Of a stretch of 64,000 nt of DNA, positions 61,384 through 64,000 are shown piece after piece. Position numbers and translations under genes: made by a program. This DNA is from Sediminimonas qiaohouensis DSM 21189 (GTDB lineage Bacteria > Pseudomonadota > Alphaproteobacteria > Rhodobacterales > Rhodobacteraceae), in contig NZ_AUIJ01000013.1 in the NCBI RefSeq assembly GCF_000423645.1, positions 1 to 64,000 on the forward strand, read 5' to 3'. The notes under the pieces are model-generated. The model saw only the letters and a list, made by a program, of their open reading frames with translations, ran no database searches and was not told the origin of the DNA. Position 1 is the stretch's first letter; every line of letters starts with the position of its first letter.

Positions 61384-62208
61384 ATGCTGGATGCCGGTCA
61401 CACAGACGAGACCCTTCTCGAGGTCAACAACATCGAAGTGATCTACAATCACGTGATCCTCGTGCTCAAGGGGGTTAGCCTCAAGGTGCCCAAGGGCGGC
61501 ATCACTGCCCTTCTGGGTGGCAATGGCGCGGGTAAGACGACGACGCTCAAGGCCATTTCGAACCTTTTGCATTCCGAGCGCGGCGAAGTGACCAAGGGCA
61601 ACATCAAGTACCTGGGCGAGCGCGTGCAAGATCAGACGCCGACCGCCCTGGTTGAAAAGGGTGTCGTGCAGGTGATGGAGGGCCGTCACTGCTTTGAGCA
61701 CCTCACGGTCGAGGAAAACCTGATGACCGGCGCCTATACCCGCAAGGACGGCAAGGGCGCGATCAACGCGGATCTTGAGATGGTCTATGACTATTTCCCG
61801 CGCCTGCGCGAGCGCCGCAAGAGCCAGGCGGGCTATACCTCGGGTGGGGAACAACAGATGGTCGCGATTGGCCGCGCATTGATGTCGCGGCCCACGATGA
61901 TCCTTTTGGACGAGCCGAGCATGGGCCTTGCGCCGCAGTTGGTCGAAGAGATTTTTGGCATCGTCAAAAGCCTCAATGAAAATGAGGGCAACACGTTCCT
62001 GTTGGCCGAGCAGAACACCAACGTGGCGCTGCGGTTTGCGCATTATGGCTATATTCTCGAATCCGGTCGCGTCGTGATGGACGGCCCGGCCGATGACCTT
62101 CGTGAAAACCCGGACGTGAAGGAATTCTACCTCGGCATGTCGGACGAGGGGCGCAAGAGCTTCCGCGACGTGCGCAGCTACCGCCGCCGCAAGCGTTGGC
62201 TGAGCTGA
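61384..62208 (+). CDS. livF: Branched-chain-type ABC importer ATPase (LivF)
   Basis: 274-residue ATPase: Walker A GGNGAGKTT (51-59), signature (YTSGGEQQMVAIGRALM) and Walker B (MILLDEPSMGLAP). VQVMEGRHCFEHLTVEENL matches LivF. Partner of LivG. Confidence 0.93.
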   Translation: MLDAGHTDETLLEVNNIEVIYNHVILVLKGVSLKVPKGGITALLGGNGAGKTTTLKAISNLLHSERGEVTKGNIKYLGERVQDQTPTALVEKGVVQVMEGRHCFEHLTVEENLMTGAYTRKDGKGAINADLEMVYDYFPRLRERRKSQAGYTSGGEQQMVAIGRALMSRPTMILLDEPSMGLAPQLVEEIFGIVKSLNENEGNTFLLAEQNTNVALRFAHYGYILESGRVVMDGPADDLRENPDVKEFYLGMSDEGRKSFRDVRSYRRRKRWLS

Positions 62209-62292
62209 TGGTTTGAGCGGGGTATCGCCCCGCTCCCATCACAGACCGCCACCACCCGCATCTGCCTGTCCCTTTTTGAAAGAGTGCTTCCT

Positions 62293-63513
62293 ATGAGCCA
62301 CTATTTTGATGAAATGGAAGCGCGCTCGCCGCAGGATCGCGAGACCGCGATCGCCCGCGCGCTGCCAGCCCAAATCGCCCGTGCCAAGGAATTGCCGGGG
62401 TATCGTGGCGCGCTTGATGGCGTCGACCCCGCCACGATTACCCGCGCGGCGGATCTTGCGGCGCTTCCGGTGTTGCGCAAATCGGATCTGAGCCGGGCGC
62501 AGGCCGATAATGGGCCCTTTGGCGGGCTGACGACGCGGCCCGCCAGCGGGTTTGCGCATATCTTCCAATCCCCCGGTCCGATCTACGAACCGGGCGGCGC
62601 CGCGCATGACTGGTGGCGCATGGGCCGCTTTTTGCATGCCTGTGGAATTGGGCAGGGCGATATCGTCCAGAACTGCTTTGGCTATCACCTGACGCCCGCC
62701 GGGATGATCTTTGAATCCGGCGCGCGTGCGGTTGGCGCGGCTGTTGTGCCCGCGGGCACCGGGCAGACCGAGCTACAGGTGCGCGCGGCGGCCGATATCG
62801 GCGTCACCGCCTATGCCGGGACGCCCGATTACCTGAAGATCATCCTCGATAAGGCCGACGAGATGGGCGTGCCCCTGTCGATTACCCGCGCGGCCGTGGG
62901 TGGCGGGGCGCTGTTCCCGTCGCTGCGCCAGGAATACGCGAACCGGGGGATCACCTGTTTGCAATGCTATGCTACCGCCGATCTGGGCAACATCGCGTAT
63001 GAATCCGAGGCGATGGAAGGCATGATCGTGGATGAAAGCGTGATCGTCGAGATCGTGACGCCGGGCACCGGCGATCCGGTCGAGCCGGGGCAGGTGGGCG
63101 AGGTGGTTGTTACCACGCTCAACCCCGATTACCCGCTGATCCGCTTTGCCACCGGGGACCTCAGCGCCGTTCTTGAGGGGCTGAGCCCCTGCGGCCGGAC
63201 CAACATGCGCATCAAGGGGTGGATGGGACGCGCCGACCAGACGACCAAGATCAAGGGCATGTTCGTGCGCCCCGAACAGGTGGCCGAACTGGTCTCGCGC
63301 CACGACGACATTGCCCGCGCCCGCGTGATCGCCACCCGCGAGGGCGAGATGGACGTGATGACCGTGCAGATCGAGGCATCGGGCGGCGCGGCAGACAGTT
63401 TTGCCGATACGGTGCGCGATGTGCTCAAGCTCAAGGGGCAGGTCGAAGTGGTGAACCCCGGCAGCCTGCCCAACGACGGCAAGGTGATCGAGGACCGGCG
63501 CAGCTACGACTGA
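62293..63513 (+). CDS. Phenylacetate-CoA ligase family (PaaK-like) adenylate-forming enzyme
   Basis: 406 residues. It resembles PaaK: (LPVLRKSDL) at the N-terminus and a C-terminal lid with (G)RADQTTKIKGMFVRPEQV. The usual (SSGT)TG P-loop reads (F)QSPGPIYEPGG, an altered site. Starts at ATG 62293. Last gene of the ligase/liv operon. Suggests the imported substrate is an aromatic or similar acid, but this is not proven. Confidence 0.85.
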   Translation: MSHYFDEMEARSPQDRETAIARALPAQIARAKELPGYRGALDGVDPATITRAADLAALPVLRKSDLSRAQADNGPFGGLTTRPASGFAHIFQSPGPIYEPGGAAHDWWRMGRFLHACGIGQGDIVQNCFGYHLTPAGMIFESGARAVGAAVVPAGTGQTELQVRAAADIGVTAYAGTPDYLKIILDKADEMGVPLSITRAAVGGGALFPSLRQEYANRGITCLQCYATADLGNIAYESEAMEGMIVDESVIVEIVTPGTGDPVEPGQVGEVVVTTLNPDYPLIRFATGDLSAVLEGLSPCGRTNMRIKGWMGRADQTTKIKGMFVRPEQVAELVSRHDDIARARVIATREGEMDVMTVQIEASGGAADSFADTVRDVLKLKGQVEVVNPGSLPNDGKVIEDRRSYD

Positions 63514-63862
63514 GCGGGGGTCGGCCTGCTGCTGCCGTTGAGAGACTGGCCCGGGAGCCGCGCAGTGCCCGCCCGTCACGCCGGAGGCGTGCCGAGGATA
63601 AGCGGCGCGCCTTCGGTGCGACGGGGGCGGCCCGGCGCTGCGCGGCGGCGCGTACCGCGCCTTGTCTTATGACTTTTTCGGTTCCATGCGATGATGGGGT
63701 CACCGCACGCCACGCCACTCATGGCGTGCGGTGGCGGCGGTTGGATCGTTTCGCGCCCGGTCTGTCAGGACCGTAATCAAGTGAGATCGACCGCCGTCTT
63801 CGCATGAGGCCTGAACGGATACGCAGCGGCACGTCGCCCGCTCGGGCCTGGTGCGCGACCGG
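63514..63862. other. Non-coding stretch after the PaaK-like gene with a 12-bp hairpin
   Basis: No credible gene is seen. An inverted repeat CACCGCACGCCA (63701-63712), loop of 9, TGGCGTGCGGTG (63722-63733) lies in it; no U-tract follows. A possible operon end or IS junction. Confidence 0.5.
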
Positions 63863-64000
63863 ACCGCCCTGATGACCCGGCAATCCGGCACCTGGCGCGG
63901 CAAGGCGAGGATAGAGGGCGGGCGCAGACACCTGCGTGAAGCCGGAAAACCTCACAAGGTCGCGCTCACCGCACTCATGCGAAAACTCGTTCAACTCGCC
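63863..64000 (+). pseudogene. IS110-family transposase remnant (internally deleted, runs off the edge)
   Basis: The frame reads (TAL)MTRQSGTWRGKARIEGGRRHLREA then GKPHKVALTALMRKLVQLA. The first half is the IS110 C-terminal motif (TRQSG.WRG...I.GGR), the second is the end motif (AGKP.KVALTA.MRKL). The residues usually between them (the ALYM...NP stretch, roughly 25-30) are missing, possibly by recombination between repeats coding REA. No intact upstream part is visible. Confidence 0.75.

Noticed and set aside
63514-63862. Short open frames after the PaaK-like gene
   Set aside because: No ribosome sites, similarity or conserved composition; treated as non-coding.

Overview
The window looks like chromosomal DNA of a Rhodobacteraceae (Roseobacter-group) alphaproteobacterium. 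This is inferred from the high GC content, the family-typical gene order (FolM-like SDR, uvrC, pgsA, moaD, moaE; pyrB to plsY with a pseudo-dihydroorotase; ompA, ubiA, rsmE, gshA), a 44-residue aa3 oxidase subunit IV, a plant-type gshA, PHB synthesis genes and several small proteins familiar from this group. No rRNA, CRISPR array, prophage or plasmid functions were seen. Both ends run into insertion sequences: an IS5-family end at 1-291 and an IS110-family transposase remnant at about 63863-64000.

Layout. 1-600: IS5-type end, a 22-bp palindrome, tRNA-Pro(CGG) with a terminator. 0.6-6.9 kb: EamA exporter, CoxG-like protein, ABC-2 exporter pair, S49 peptidase, a small CxxC protein, a Ca/Na antiporter and a FolM-like reductase. 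7.2-16.9 kb: uvrC-pgsA-moaD-moaE, then (minus) ompA/BON and a coiled-coil membrane protein, ubiA diverging from rsmE, gshA. 17-20.8 kb (minus): a tightly coupled operon pyrB - tail-anchored protein - PH-like protein - catalytically dead DHOase - plsY. 20.9-28.7 kb: family-4 UDG without its Fe-S cysteines, LysE, moaB, an RND efflux pair and a lone DsbD alpha-like domain. 28.8-36.8 kb: YqgE, TsaC, acyl-CoA dehydrogenase plus MBL hydrolase, COX IV, a lipoprotein, AzlCD, greA. 37-43.8 kb: ETF:quinone oxidoreductase, TPR protein, ispE, polyprenyl synthase, methyltransferase. 43.8-50.5 kb: ring-cleaving dioxygenase, phaB, phaA, EAL phosphodiesterase, arfB with an unusual leader, YhhQ, MepA.

50.5-63.5 kb: an MFS transporter, then a two-component system (hybrid PAS kinase plus OmpR-type regulator) diverging from a long operon with an AMP-forming acyl-CoA ligase, LivG, LivH, LivM, substrate-binding protein, LivF and a PaaK-like ligase. 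Import coupled to CoA activation suggests an organic (possibly aromatic or branched) acid as substrate rather than a plain amino acid. The divergent promoter region has inverted and tandem repeats that could bind the regulator.

Most of the window is ordinary core genome. The most unusual structure is a compact transcription unit at 48634-48853 just upstream of arfB. It has a promoter-like sequence, a very strong Shine-Dalgarno in front of an 18-codon reading frame, an exact 8-nt complement of that Shine-Dalgarno about 110 nt downstream, and a Rho-independent terminator. It looks like a regulated leader peptide or small RNA. I do not recognise it.
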